Assembly: GCA_002412885.1 (NCBI GenBank)
Contig: DHVX01000033.1
Span: forward strand, 122,019 to 186,018
Source of the DNA: Bacteroidales bacterium UBA5197
GTDB taxonomy: Bacteria > Bacteroidota > Bacteroidia > Bacteroidales > Lentimicrobiaceae
Length of the DNA stretch: 64,000 bases
Direction of reading: 5' to 3'
In this document: positions 54,128-62,579 of the stretch, one piece after another
How the letters are laid out: every line of letters begins with the position of its first letter
Position numbering within the stretch: the first letter of the stretch is position 1
Translations under genes and position numbers: made by a program
The notes under the pieces: generated by a model
Seen by the model: the letters and a program-made list of their open reading frames with translations, nothing else
Databases searched by the model: none
What the model was told of the DNA's origin: nothing

Positions 54128-55897
54128 TCAGGTGAAAAGTTTGTCGATTTTGTTCTGGTATTTTGAGACTATAAAAGCCCGTTTTAGTTTGAGGGTCGGC
54201 GTAAGTTCACCGCTGTTTGTAGTCCACTCCTTACTCATGATTTCCACTTTTTTGATTTGTTCCGTACTTCCAAAAGTCTTGTTGAACTGTTCAACGACTT
54301 TAAGAATCCTTTGTCTTACTTTTGGCACAGCAATCATTTCCTCGTCAGTGGTGTAGGGTATCTGTTTAATTGCACACCATGACTTCAAATGAATAAAATC
54401 AGGGACAATAAGTGCGGCTGCAAACTTCTGATTTTCCCCAACTACAATAATATTGTCAATAAAAGGGGATTCTTTAATTTTGTTTTCGAGTAGTTCCGGA
54501 GCGATATACTTTCCGAGCGATGTTTTAAAAATCTCCTTCTTTCTACCGGTAATTCTGAGTTGACCTTCCGGCTCAAATCGTCCGATATCTCCGGTGTGAA
54601 ACCAGCCATCTTCATCAATTACGCTGGCAGTAAGTTCGGGGTCTTTGTAATATCCCATCATAATACCAGGACCTTTGGCCAGAATTTCTCCGTCGGTTGC
54701 TATCATCACATCTACACCTCTTAACGGAGGACCCACTGTTCCTATCTTAATCCCATTGCTTTCGGTGCTGGTAACTGCAACCACCGGTGATGTTTCGGTG
54801 AGTCCGTAGCCCTCGTAAATGGGCAGCCCGGCTGCTCTGAAGGTTTTAACCAGCCTAGGCTGAATGGAAGCGCCGCCGGAAACAATAATTTTGAAATTAC
54901 CGCCCAAGGCTTCTCTCCATTTACTGTAAATGAGTTTGTCGGCAATTTTGTGCCTGAGCATATACCATGAGTTGTTGTTGCCCTGAACATCATAATGCAG
55001 CGCAAGATCAACAGCCCAGAAGAAAATCATGCGTTTTACGCCCTTAAGTTTTCGTCCGCTAGCTTGAATTCTGTCGTAAATTTTTTCAAGAAGCCGGGGC
55101 ACGCAACACATCATATCGGGATGAATTTCCTTGATATTGTCGGTTATGGTGGCTAAACTTTCGGCATAGTAAACAGAAATACCGAGGTACTGATACAAAT
55201 AGTTCAGCATTCGCTCATACACATGGCAGAGGGGCAGAAAACTCAATGCTTTCCCTTCTTCGCCGAAAGTCGGAATGTAAGAAACTGCTTTGAAGTTTGA
55301 AATGATATTGTGGTGCGACAACATAACACCTTTCGGATTTCCGGTAGTCCCTGAAGTGTAAATTATGGTGGCTAGATCATGTGTGCCGATGTTGTTTTTT
55401 ATCTCTTGTACTCTTTCAGGAACCGGATTTTCCTGTCCCAGATCAACAATATCATAAATATTGCGAAAATCCTTTCTTGTTTTGAATGTGAAAACTTCTT
55501 CAACCGTGGGGCATGCAGTTGAGGCTTCTTTTATTCTTTTTGACAACTCTTCCCCTGCAACAAACACGAATTTTATACCCGCGTGGTTAAAAATATACTG
55601 ATAATCGGCAGCGCTGATGGTGGGATAAACCGGAACATGAATGGCGCCTGCCTGCATAATGGCCATATCCAGAAAGTTCCATTCCGGTCTGTTGTTGGTG
55701 ATGGTTGCAATGGTATCGCCTGGTTTCACGCCCATAGCTATCAGGCCATAAGTCAGGTTGTCTGAAACCTGTATATATTGCCCTATGCTGAATTTTTTCC
55801 ATACTCCGTCTTCTTTTACAGCTAGCGCATCGTCTTTTGGTTTAAAGTTTTCTACATAGTAGGGCAGCAGGTCGAAAATTCTTGTTATCTCTGTCAT
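54128..55897 (-). CDS. long-chain fatty acid--CoA ligase (first of three tandem copies)
   Basis: A 589-residue AMP-binding enzyme: TIIYTSGTTGNPKGVMLSH near 178, GYGLTETSPVVAVT near 362, GWFHTGDIGRF near 417 and RKKEIFKTSLGKYIAPE near 440. N-terminus MTEITRIFDLLPYYVENF matches the other two copies. It follows the SDR gene by 48 bases. No membrane segment; peripheral membrane association is usual. Confidence 0.92.
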   Translation of the reverse strand: MTEITRIFDLLPYYVENFKPKDDALAVKEDGVWKKFSIGQYIQVSDNLTYGLIAMGVKPGDTIATITNNRPEWNFLDMAIMQAGAIHVPVYPTISAADYQYIFNHAGIKFVFVAGEELSKRIKEASTACPTVEEVFTFKTRKDFRNIYDIVDLGQENPVPERVQEIKNNIGTHDLATIIYTSGTTGNPKGVMLSHHNIISNFKAVSYIPTFGEEGKALSFLPLCHVYERMLNYLYQYLGISVYYAESLATITDNIKEIHPDMMCCVPRLLEKIYDRIQASGRKLKGVKRMIFFWAVDLALHYDVQGNNNSWYMLRHKIADKLIYSKWREALGGNFKIIVSGGASIQPRLVKTFRAAGLPIYEGYGLTETSPVVAVTSTESNGIKIGTVGPPLRGVDVMIATDGEILAKGPGIMMGYYKDPELTASVIDEDGWFHTGDIGRFEPEGQLRITGRKKEIFKTSLGKYIAPELLENKIKESPFIDNIIVVGENQKFAAALIVPDFIHLKSWCAIKQIPYTTDEEMIAVPKVRQRILKVVEQFNKTFGSTEQIKKVEIMSKEWTTNSGELTPTLKLKRAFIVSKYQNKIDKLFT

Positions 55898-55945
55898 AGA
55901 AGTATTTTTTATGCACTTAATGAAGGAATTATGTGAAATTTCTTG

Positions 55946-56707
55946 TCATGACTTCCGATGAATAATTGTAGCCGAAGCCTGAGCAGTTGGCATAAGCAGC
56001 AGGTCGTTGATGTTTACATGTGCCGGCAAAGAGGTGGCGTAATGAATCACTTCAGCAACATCTTCAGGGTGAAGAGGTTCAAACCCATTGTAAACTGCTT
56101 TGGCTCTGGAGTCGTCGCCGCCAAACCTTACTTTCGAAAATTCGGTTTCCACAGCTCCCGGAGCAATCTGTGTTACTTTTATGCCATATGGCAGAAAATC
56201 AATTCTCATTGCTTTGGAGATACTGTCAACCGCTGCTTTGGTGGCACAGTAAACATTCCCGTTCATATAAACTTCCCGCCCTGCAATAGATCCAATATTC
56301 AGGATATGCCCTGATTTTTTCTCTATCATATAGGGAATCAGTTCTTTGGTGATATTCAGCAAGCCTTTGATGTTGGTATCAATCATGGTTTCCCATTCAT
56401 CCTGATTACCTGAATTTATGGGATCAAGCCCCAAAGCAAGACCTGCGTTATTGATGAGGATATCGGGTGCTTTGTGATCATCAGCAAGCTGGTTCACCGC
56501 ATTTGCAACTTCTACTCTGCTGCGGACATCAAATGCAAGTACGATAACCTCAGCTTCTGTTTTTTTCTGCAGTTCAATAGCCAGATCGTTCAGCTTTTCA
56601 GCTCTACGACCGGTGATAATCAATGTATTTCCCTTTTCTGCAAATCTGTAAGCACAAGCCTTACCTATGCCACTGCTTGCGCCTGTGATAAAAATTGTTT
56701 TACCCAT
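55946..56707 (-). CDS. short-chain dehydrogenase/reductase, YdfG-like
   Basis: A 253-residue classical SDR. The NAD(P) motif TGASSGIGKACA is at residues 8-19, NNAG near 86, and the catalytic YCATK near 153-157, with the Ser about 13 residues before. TGRRAEKL after the second strand suggests NADP. Relatives oxidise 3-hydroxy acids such as serine or 3-hydroxypropionate. As first gene of the acyl-CoA synthetase run it may act on a related acid, but that is inference. Confidence 0.88.
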   Translation of the reverse strand: MGKTIFITGASSGIGKACAYRFAEKGNTLIITGRRAEKLNDLAIELQKKTEAEVIVLAFDVRSRVEVANAVNQLADDHKAPDILINNAGLALGLDPINSGNQDEWETMIDTNIKGLLNITKELIPYMIEKKSGHILNIGSIAGREVYMNGNVYCATKAAVDSISKAMRIDFLPYGIKVTQIAPGAVETEFSKVRFGGDDSRAKAVYNGFEPLHPEDVAEVIHYATSLPAHVNINDLLLMPTAQASATIIHRKS

Positions 56708-57202
56708 TCGTGTAATCGTAAAATTATGATGAGAAGAGTTAGTTTATTCTGTCAAATGGTCCCCGTTTCCATTGAATGGTAAAAATATGTGAATTATAAT
56801 TAATATGCAAATTGATAAATCTATATACGAGCGGGTTAAATAAAAAATAATTTTGGTGGTGTGATAGGAGAATAAGTGAAACTGTCGAGATACCTTCCCC
56901 ATTTGAGTACCTGAGCTAACTGGACTTTCTTCAAACTAATGTGTCAAAAAAAACGAAATTAATCGTCCCCCTTTTCCTAAAGGGGGAGAAGAGGGGGATA
57001 TAAAATGTGTCTTATTTGAGGAATTAATTTGATATTCCTCCTAGAAATTCCAAAGTACAATTCATGCATAACACCAACGTGAAACATTAATATGACAAAA
57101 CCTTCCAGGAAAGAAGAATACCTGGAAGGTTATTTTGAAACTTCAATCCTGCCAATTTGAGATCGAAGTGTTTAAACGCTTAAGCTACAATAAAACCACA
57201 AA
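56708..57202. other. intergenic region with a G/C-tract hairpin
   Basis: About 495 bases. It contains the purL terminator (listed separately) and a hairpin at 56966-56987 (TCCCCCTTT/AAAGGGGGA, 9 bp, 4-base loop) followed by another G run at 56992-56997. Such C/G-tract hairpins are often dispersed repeats. No gene is seen. Confidence 0.4.
57097..57131 (-). terminator. intrinsic terminator of purL
   Basis: Perfect 11-bp stem AACCTTCCAGG/CCTGGAAGGTT with an 11-base loop and a short T run on the minus strand, about 72 bases after the purL stop. Confidence 0.75.
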
Positions 57203-60200
57203 TCAACTCTGCGCAAACACCCACTCTCTGGCATTCACAAAGGCTTCAATCCATGGCGATACTTCATCAGCTGATCTGCCAGAAGGATAGTATGCCCAGT
57301 TCCATGGGTAAATTGATCTTTCAAGATGTGGCATCATGGCGAGGTGACGGCCATCTTCCGAAACTACGGCCGCAGTGTCATAATCTGATCCGTTCGGATT
57401 TCCGGGATAGGCTGCATAGCTGTATTTCATCGGAATGTTGTATTGATTTTCCGGTAAGGGTAAATTAAAACGGCCTTCGCCATGTGCTATCCAGATGCCC
57501 AGTCGTTTGCCGGCCATGCTCCTCAGCATAACTGAATTGTTTTCAGGAATTTCCACATTCACAAATGCAGATTCAAACTTACCTGATTTGTTGTGAAGCA
57601 TTTTTGGTTTTTCAGTGTGGTTTGGATGAATTAGTCCCAGTTCAACCATCAGCTGACACCCGTTGCAAACACCCAGACTCAGTGTGTCGGGCCTTGCATA
57701 AAAATTGTCGAGTGCAGCTTTTGCTTCCGGATTAAATAGGAAAGCGCCTGCCCAGCCTTTTGCCGAACCCAGAACATCAGAATTGCTGAACCCTCCCACA
57801 AAAACAATCATGTTCACATCTTCCAGGTTTTCGCGACCGGCAATCAGATCAGTCATGTGAACATCCTTCACATCAAACCCGGCCAGATACAGCGACCATG
57901 CCATTTCACGGTCACCATTTACCCCTTTTTCGCGGATGATGGCTGCTTTTATTCCCGTGGGTGTACTTCGGTTAATGTCGATTCCATAAGCAGAGGAAGT
58001 GCCTGAAAAATCTTCACCAAAATCATAGGAAAGTGGTTGTTTGCTGAAATTGTGATAGCGTTCGCGGGCAAGATCTTCACCGCTTTGCTTTCTGTCGAGC
58101 AGATAGGAGGTTTTAAACCACAATTTCCGCATCTGATCCACATCCAGTTCTGTGTTGCCTCCGTTGTAGCGCAATGTCAGAAATCTCCGGAACGAAGGCT
58201 TGCCAAGTATCTGATAATTCAATCCTGCTTCATGCAGGAAGACAGTTGTAAAATCGATGTCGTTTACCTGAAGAACCACGCCGGGGTTTTCACTGAAAAG
58301 CAATTTCACAATATCGCTTTCGCCGAAACCGCTGAGGTCGGCATCGAGTCCTATTCCCGGCTGTGCGAATAGCATTTCGAGCAAAGTAGTGACCAGCCCG
58401 CCCGATGAAATGTCGTGTCCGGCAATAACTACCTCACGGTTAATCAGTGCCTGAACTGCTTCAAAAGCTTTGATAAAATATTGAGCATCAGCAACGGTGG
58501 GGGCTTCATCGCCAAGGCTGTTGAGTGCCTGTGCAAGACTGCTTCCTCCTGTTTTTAGCGGCGATGCTGAAAAATCGAGATATACCAGTGTTGAGGTGAA
58601 TTCGGGTTGAATTACCGGGCGAATTGTTTTGCGGATGTCGCTAACTTCTCCCACAGCTGAAATAATTACCGTTCCCGGCGAATATACTTTTTCGCCATCA
58701 GGATATTTCTGCGTCATTGAAAGGGAGTCTTTTCCTGTAGGGATGTTGATTCCCAATGCAATGGCAAAATCGCTGGCAGCTTTCACCGCGCTGAACAAAC
58801 GGGCGTCTTCGCCGGGGTTGCGGCAAGGCCACATCCAGTTGGCGCTGAGCGAAACTCCTTTGATTCCGTAAGTTAGCGGTGCCCACACGATATTTGTAAG
58901 CGCTTCGGCAATTGATAAAACCGATCCTGCATCGGGATCGATCAATCCTGCAGCGGGTGCATGACCTATCGAAGTTGCTATGCCTTTGTTTCCTGAATAA
59001 TCAAGGGCAACCACACCTGCATTGTTTAGCGGAAGCTGCACCGGACCTGCTGTTTGCTGAAGAGCAACACGGCCGGTTACCGAGCGGTCAACTTTGTTGG
59101 TAAGCCAATCCTTGCATGCAACGCCTTCAAGTTGAAGAACTTGCTCAATGTATTGACGGATATTTGCTGCCTTGTATTTGAGTGGTTTAAGATTGTTGAT
59201 AACCGTATTGTCATCCATGATGGTGCGCGGCGGTTTGCCGAACATATCCATCAGGTGGAGATCAATTGGCTTTTTGCCTGTTTTATTGTTGATGAACGTA
59301 AGGTGCTGATCGTTGGTGGTTTCTCCTGCAATAAACATGGGTGCACGTTCGCGTTCTGCAACTCTTTCAAGAAGTTCAATGTCCTGCGGATGCATAATCA
59401 GACCCATGCGTTCCTGCGATTCGTTGCCGATAATTTCGCGCTCCGATAGGGTAGGGTCGCCCACCGGAAGTTTATCAATATCGATTCTTCCACCGGTAAC
59501 CTCAACCAGCTCCGACAATGAATTCAGGTGGCCGCCAGCTCCATGATCGTGAATGGAGACAATGGGATTTTTCTCCATTTCAGCCATTGCTCTAACGGCG
59601 TTGTAAACCCGTTTCTGCATTTCAGGATTTGAACGCTGAACTGCATTCAGTTCAATAGAATTGCTGAACTGCCCGGTTGCAACCGACGAAACAGCGCCAC
59701 CACCCATACCAATCCGATAGTTGTCGCCACCCATTACCACCACTTTGTCGCCGGGTACGGGTTCGTCTTTCAGACTGTCAGTTTTATAAGCATATCCAAC
59801 TCCGCCGGCCATCATAATGACTTTGTCGTAGCCGTAGGTTTTTTCGTTTTCGTTGTGTTCGAAGGTAAGCAGGCTTCCGCAGATGAGCGGCTGACCGAAT
59901 TTATTGCCAAAATCACTTGCTCCGTTCGAAGCTTTAATCAGCAGTTCTTCAGGAGTTTGATAGAGCCATTTGCGGGCAGGTACTGCCGATTTCCAGGTGT
60001 GAGAATCGCAGTTTCTTGGATAAGAAGTCATGTAAACGGCTGTGCCGGCAATGGGCATCGAACCTTTGCCTCCGGCCATGCGGTCGCGTATTTCACCGCC
60101 GCTTCCTGTGGCTGCTCCGTTGAAAGGTTCAACAGTGGTTGGGAAATTGTGGGTTTCAGCCTTGAGCGAAATTACCGATTCTATATCTCTTACCGAGAAG

Positions 60201-60889
60201 AAATCGGGCACATCCTGACGGGTTGGAGCGAACTGTCTGATGACCGGTCCGCCGATAAAAGCAACATTGTCTTTGTATGCAGAAACGATAAAATTAGGAT
60301 GAGCTTTTGAGGTTTTTCTTATCATCGAGAAGAGGGTTTCCTGCTCTTCTTTTCCATCGATGATGAAGGTCCCGTTGAAGATTTTATGGCGGCAATGTTC
60401 AGAATTTACCTGTGAAAAACCAAAGACTTCGCTGTCGGTTAAGGGCCGGTTCAGTTTTTGGCTGAGCTCATCAAGATAAGTGATTTCATCTTCTGAAAGT
60501 GCCAGTCCTTCCTGCTGATTATAAGCCGCGATGTCATCAATATGCCTGATGGGTTCCGGTTCGTGAACTATGGTAAAAATATCCTGATCAAGGCTTTTGT
60601 AAAGCTTTTGCAACATGGGATCGAAAGATGCATCCGGTGCCGGAACTTCAAAAAATTCTTCAATTCTGGCAATGCCGGTGATGCCCATATTCTGCGTAAT
60701 CTCCACAGCATTGGTGCTCCATGGTGTAATCATTTCGCGGCGGGGGCCAATAAAAAAGCCCGATGCAGACCGGGCTTCAAGACATTCGGCGCCACCGAAC
60801 AACCAGCTGAGTTTCTGTACATCATTGTTTGTCAGCTCTTGCCCGCTGCTTACTGCGTATATGCTGCTTCCCTTGAAAAATCGGATCAT
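57203..60889 (-). CDS. purL: phosphoribosylformylglycinamidine synthase (single-chain)
   Basis: A 1228-residue single-chain FGAM synthase as in E. coli. The synthetase part includes NSEHCRHKIFNG near 168, KAETHNFPTTVEPFNGAATG near 240 and HDISSGGLVTTLLEM near 835. The C-terminal glutaminase has Cys in LGVCNGCQLMVELG and His/Glu in AHGEGRFNLP. It performs the fourth step of purine synthesis, converting FGAR and glutamine to FGAM. Monocistronic. Confidence 0.97.
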   Translation of the reverse strand: MIRFFKGSSIYAVSSGQELTNNDVQKLSWLFGGAECLEARSASGFFIGPRREMITPWSTNAVEITQNMGITGIARIEEFFEVPAPDASFDPMLQKLYKSLDQDIFTIVHEPEPIRHIDDIAAYNQQEGLALSEDEITYLDELSQKLNRPLTDSEVFGFSQVNSEHCRHKIFNGTFIIDGKEEQETLFSMIRKTSKAHPNFIVSAYKDNVAFIGGPVIRQFAPTRQDVPDFFSVRDIESVISLKAETHNFPTTVEPFNGAATGSGGEIRDRMAGGKGSMPIAGTAVYMTSYPRNCDSHTWKSAVPARKWLYQTPEELLIKASNGASDFGNKFGQPLICGSLLTFEHNENEKTYGYDKVIMMAGGVGYAYKTDSLKDEPVPGDKVVVMGGDNYRIGMGGGAVSSVATGQFSNSIELNAVQRSNPEMQKRVYNAVRAMAEMEKNPIVSIHDHGAGGHLNSLSELVEVTGGRIDIDKLPVGDPTLSEREIIGNESQERMGLIMHPQDIELLERVAERERAPMFIAGETTNDQHLTFINNKTGKKPIDLHLMDMFGKPPRTIMDDNTVINNLKPLKYKAANIRQYIEQVLQLEGVACKDWLTNKVDRSVTGRVALQQTAGPVQLPLNNAGVVALDYSGNKGIATSIGHAPAAGLIDPDAGSVLSIAEALTNIVWAPLTYGIKGVSLSANWMWPCRNPGEDARLFSAVKAASDFAIALGINIPTGKDSLSMTQKYPDGEKVYSPGTVIISAVGEVSDIRKTIRPVIQPEFTSTLVYLDFSASPLKTGGSSLAQALNSLGDEAPTVADAQYFIKAFEAVQALINREVVIAGHDISSGGLVTTLLEMLFAQPGIGLDADLSGFGESDIVKLLFSENPGVVLQVNDIDFTTVFLHEAGLNYQILGKPSFRRFLTLRYNGGNTELDVDQMRKLWFKTSYLLDRKQSGEDLARERYHNFSKQPLSYDFGEDFSGTSSAYGIDINRSTPTGIKAAIIREKGVNGDREMAWSLYLAGFDVKDVHMTDLIAGRENLEDVNMIVFVGGFSNSDVLGSAKGWAGAFLFNPEAKAALDNFYARPDTLSLGVCNGCQLMVELGLIHPNHTEKPKMLHNKSGKFESAFVNVEIPENNSVMLRSMAGKRLGIWIAHGEGRFNLPLPENQYNIPMKYSYAAYPGNPNGSDYDTAAVVSEDGRHLAMMPHLERSIYPWNWAYYPSGRSADEVSPWIEAFVNAREWVFAQS

Positions 60890-60911
60890 TACTTTGATTT
60901 TTATGTTGCGG

Positions 60912-60919
60912 CAAAGTTA
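60912..60919 (-). promoter_or_regulatory. putative promoter -7 box of purL
   Basis: Minus strand TAACTTTG, 23 bases before the ATG at 60889; -33 element not clear. No purine riboswitch is evident in the short leader. Confidence 0.45.
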
Positions 60920-60972
60920 GTAAAAGGAATGGTAAGGCCGGAAAGGAAGTGCCGGTTTTTATACACGGATTA

Positions 60973-61075
60973 TTAACATTTCATGCCACCAAATCTCCAA
61001 AACACCAAATCGAACTAAATTTAAAAATTAAGTTGGTGGGTTTTCGTGCATTTGTGCCTTGGTGGCAAGTGTTAA
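60973..61075. repeat. imperfect palindrome, candidate dispersed REP/MITE-like element
   Basis: A 103-base element with TTAACA...TGTTAA ends and perfect inner arms TGCCACCAA/TTGGTGGCA. The interior is partly complementary (CCAAAACACCAAATC against a GGTGGGTTTTCG-bearing arm). It lies between the purL promoter and the end of the barrel gene, where it may also act as a terminator. No coding capacity. Confidence 0.55.
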
Positions 61076-61087
61076 TTCGGAAGAAGC

Positions 61088-61795
61088 TTAAAAATTCAGC
61101 CCTGCGGCAAAGTAAAAAGCATCAGCATAAGGATTATACATGGCTTTCAGCGTAATGGGAATGCTTATTTTGCGGTAAATCCGGATATTGCGGCTGGCTG
61201 AAATTCCGGTATTCACAAATGCAGATTTCTCAGCATAATAACTGCGAACCGGCGTAAAACCAGCCATAAGTTTAATGTCGGTATTAAATGGTGTAAACCT
61301 GATTCCCGGCTCTATGTAAGTTGAAAGGTAATTTTTTCCGGATTCCGGATTCAGGTCATCGCCATAAACCATAGTGGCCACGAGTAATTCAAAAGGATGC
61401 TTATCCGGCTGACTGTATTCAATATTCAGATCGAAGGTATGTTTTGTCTGGCCTTGCTCAAATTCAAAAAATTCAAACTTCTTTACCGGGTTTGGCGGAC
61501 AAAAATAATCGTAAAGGGTGATGGTAAAGTGTTTCCAGGTGTAGGCTGCATAAATATCGAGTTCGGTATAGCTGCCATCGATGCTGTAGGCGGCCCAGGC
61601 TCCGGCACTGAAATTTCCGTAGCTGTATTCAATTGCCGGCTGAATGCTCAGCAAAGTCCCGTTTTTGCTGCCGCGCCACAAATGCGCTGTGTAAATATCA
61701 AGAGAAGCGCCAAGGCTGTGTTTCCTGATGCTGTCCTGAGCATAGGAACCGGATGTGATGAATAGCAAGGCGAGCAGCGCGAATAATTTCCTCAT
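61088..61795 (-). CDS. outer-membrane beta-barrel protein, TorF/TIGR02001-like
   Basis: A 235-residue exported protein. The signal peptide is cleaved after SYA (residue 19). The mature protein is alternating amphipathic strands, with SLDIYTAHLWRGSKN near the start as in the TIGR02001/TorF putative porin family, and ends in GLNF, a typical barrel end. Substrate unknown. A strong promoter lies just upstream and a palindrome just downstream. Confidence 0.75.
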   Translation of the reverse strand: MRKLFALLALLFITSGSYAQDSIRKHSLGASLDIYTAHLWRGSKNGTLLSIQPAIEYSYGNFSAGAWAAYSIDGSYTELDIYAAYTWKHFTITLYDYFCPPNPVKKFEFFEFEQGQTKHTFDLNIEYSQPDKHPFELLVATMVYGDDLNPESGKNYLSTYIEPGIRFTPFNTDIKLMAGFTPVRSYYAEKSAFVNTGISASRNIRIYRKISIPITLKAMYNPYADAFYFAAGLNF

Positions 61796-62579
61796 TTCAG
61801 TTTTGAGTCGTATTTTGAAAACGGCTGCAAAATTAGATATTTACAAAATGCCTGCAAAGGAAAACAGGAATTATTTTTATGGGTGAAATGGAGTTTAATG
61901 TGTTGATTTACTGAAATATGGTATTTATCAGTTAGAGTTTGCATTTTTAGTTCATAAGGTGTTGTTTTCATATCTTATACAATTTGCTGGTGCTCTTGTT
62001 GGGTTGCTGCGGAATGCTTTTATTCCTGTATAGTCGGAAAATATTTTTTCTTTTCACACTCCCAGGCGTCATTATGATAATTTCCATTAGCCATAAATAT
62101 AATTGCTCCAACCTTGCTACTTATTCTCTCAGGAATTATTAATAAGTTATCTCTAATAGCAACCCTTTTCTGTTCCTTTGAATATTACCAAAGAAATTTC
62201 ATAATAGTGAGAATATTTAAAAACCGTTTTATGCAGCAAAAAATGTCCTCTTTAATTTTTATCGTATTTTTTTAGCAATAGTAGTTGATCTTATCTATTC
62301 TATAGGAATTGCGTGCAACCGATTTTTCGCAAATAATGCTTAGCTTGCATAAAGACTAGCTTTTTGAACACTTTCTGGGGCATGAATCAGATCCCTTCTG
62401 GATTTTAACAGAAACCAGAAGAAATTGATTTCCTGAATGATTTAATCCTCACAACTAAAAATCATGATGATATTTTATATGGGAAATATGATACTTTTTT
62501 ACAAAAAAGTATAACTCTTTTCGAACATTACAGGCTGAACTTTGCATTAATATTTTTTCACACTTAATACCCGGTTAAA
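61796..62579. other. long AT-rich intergenic region upstream of the ice-binding-like gene
   Basis: 784 bases with no convincing gene. It holds the barrel-gene promoter, a CTTCTGG/CCAGAAG hairpin at 62394-62420, and a 9-bp AT-rich hairpin at 62491-62512 (ATACTTTTT/AAAAAGTAT) about 70 bases before the next gene. Stops are frequent in all frames. A regulated promoter for the downstream surface protein is likely, but no consensus box is found. Confidence 0.45.
61828..61858 (-). promoter_or_regulatory. promoter of the outer-membrane barrel gene
   Basis: Minus strand TTTG, 19 bases, TAATTTTG: both boxes and spacing match consensus. Leader about 28 bases. Confidence 0.7.

Noticed and set aside
57136..57202. 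purine riboswitch near purL
   Set aside because: The purL leader (60890-60907) is too short for one, and the downstream hairpin is a terminator.
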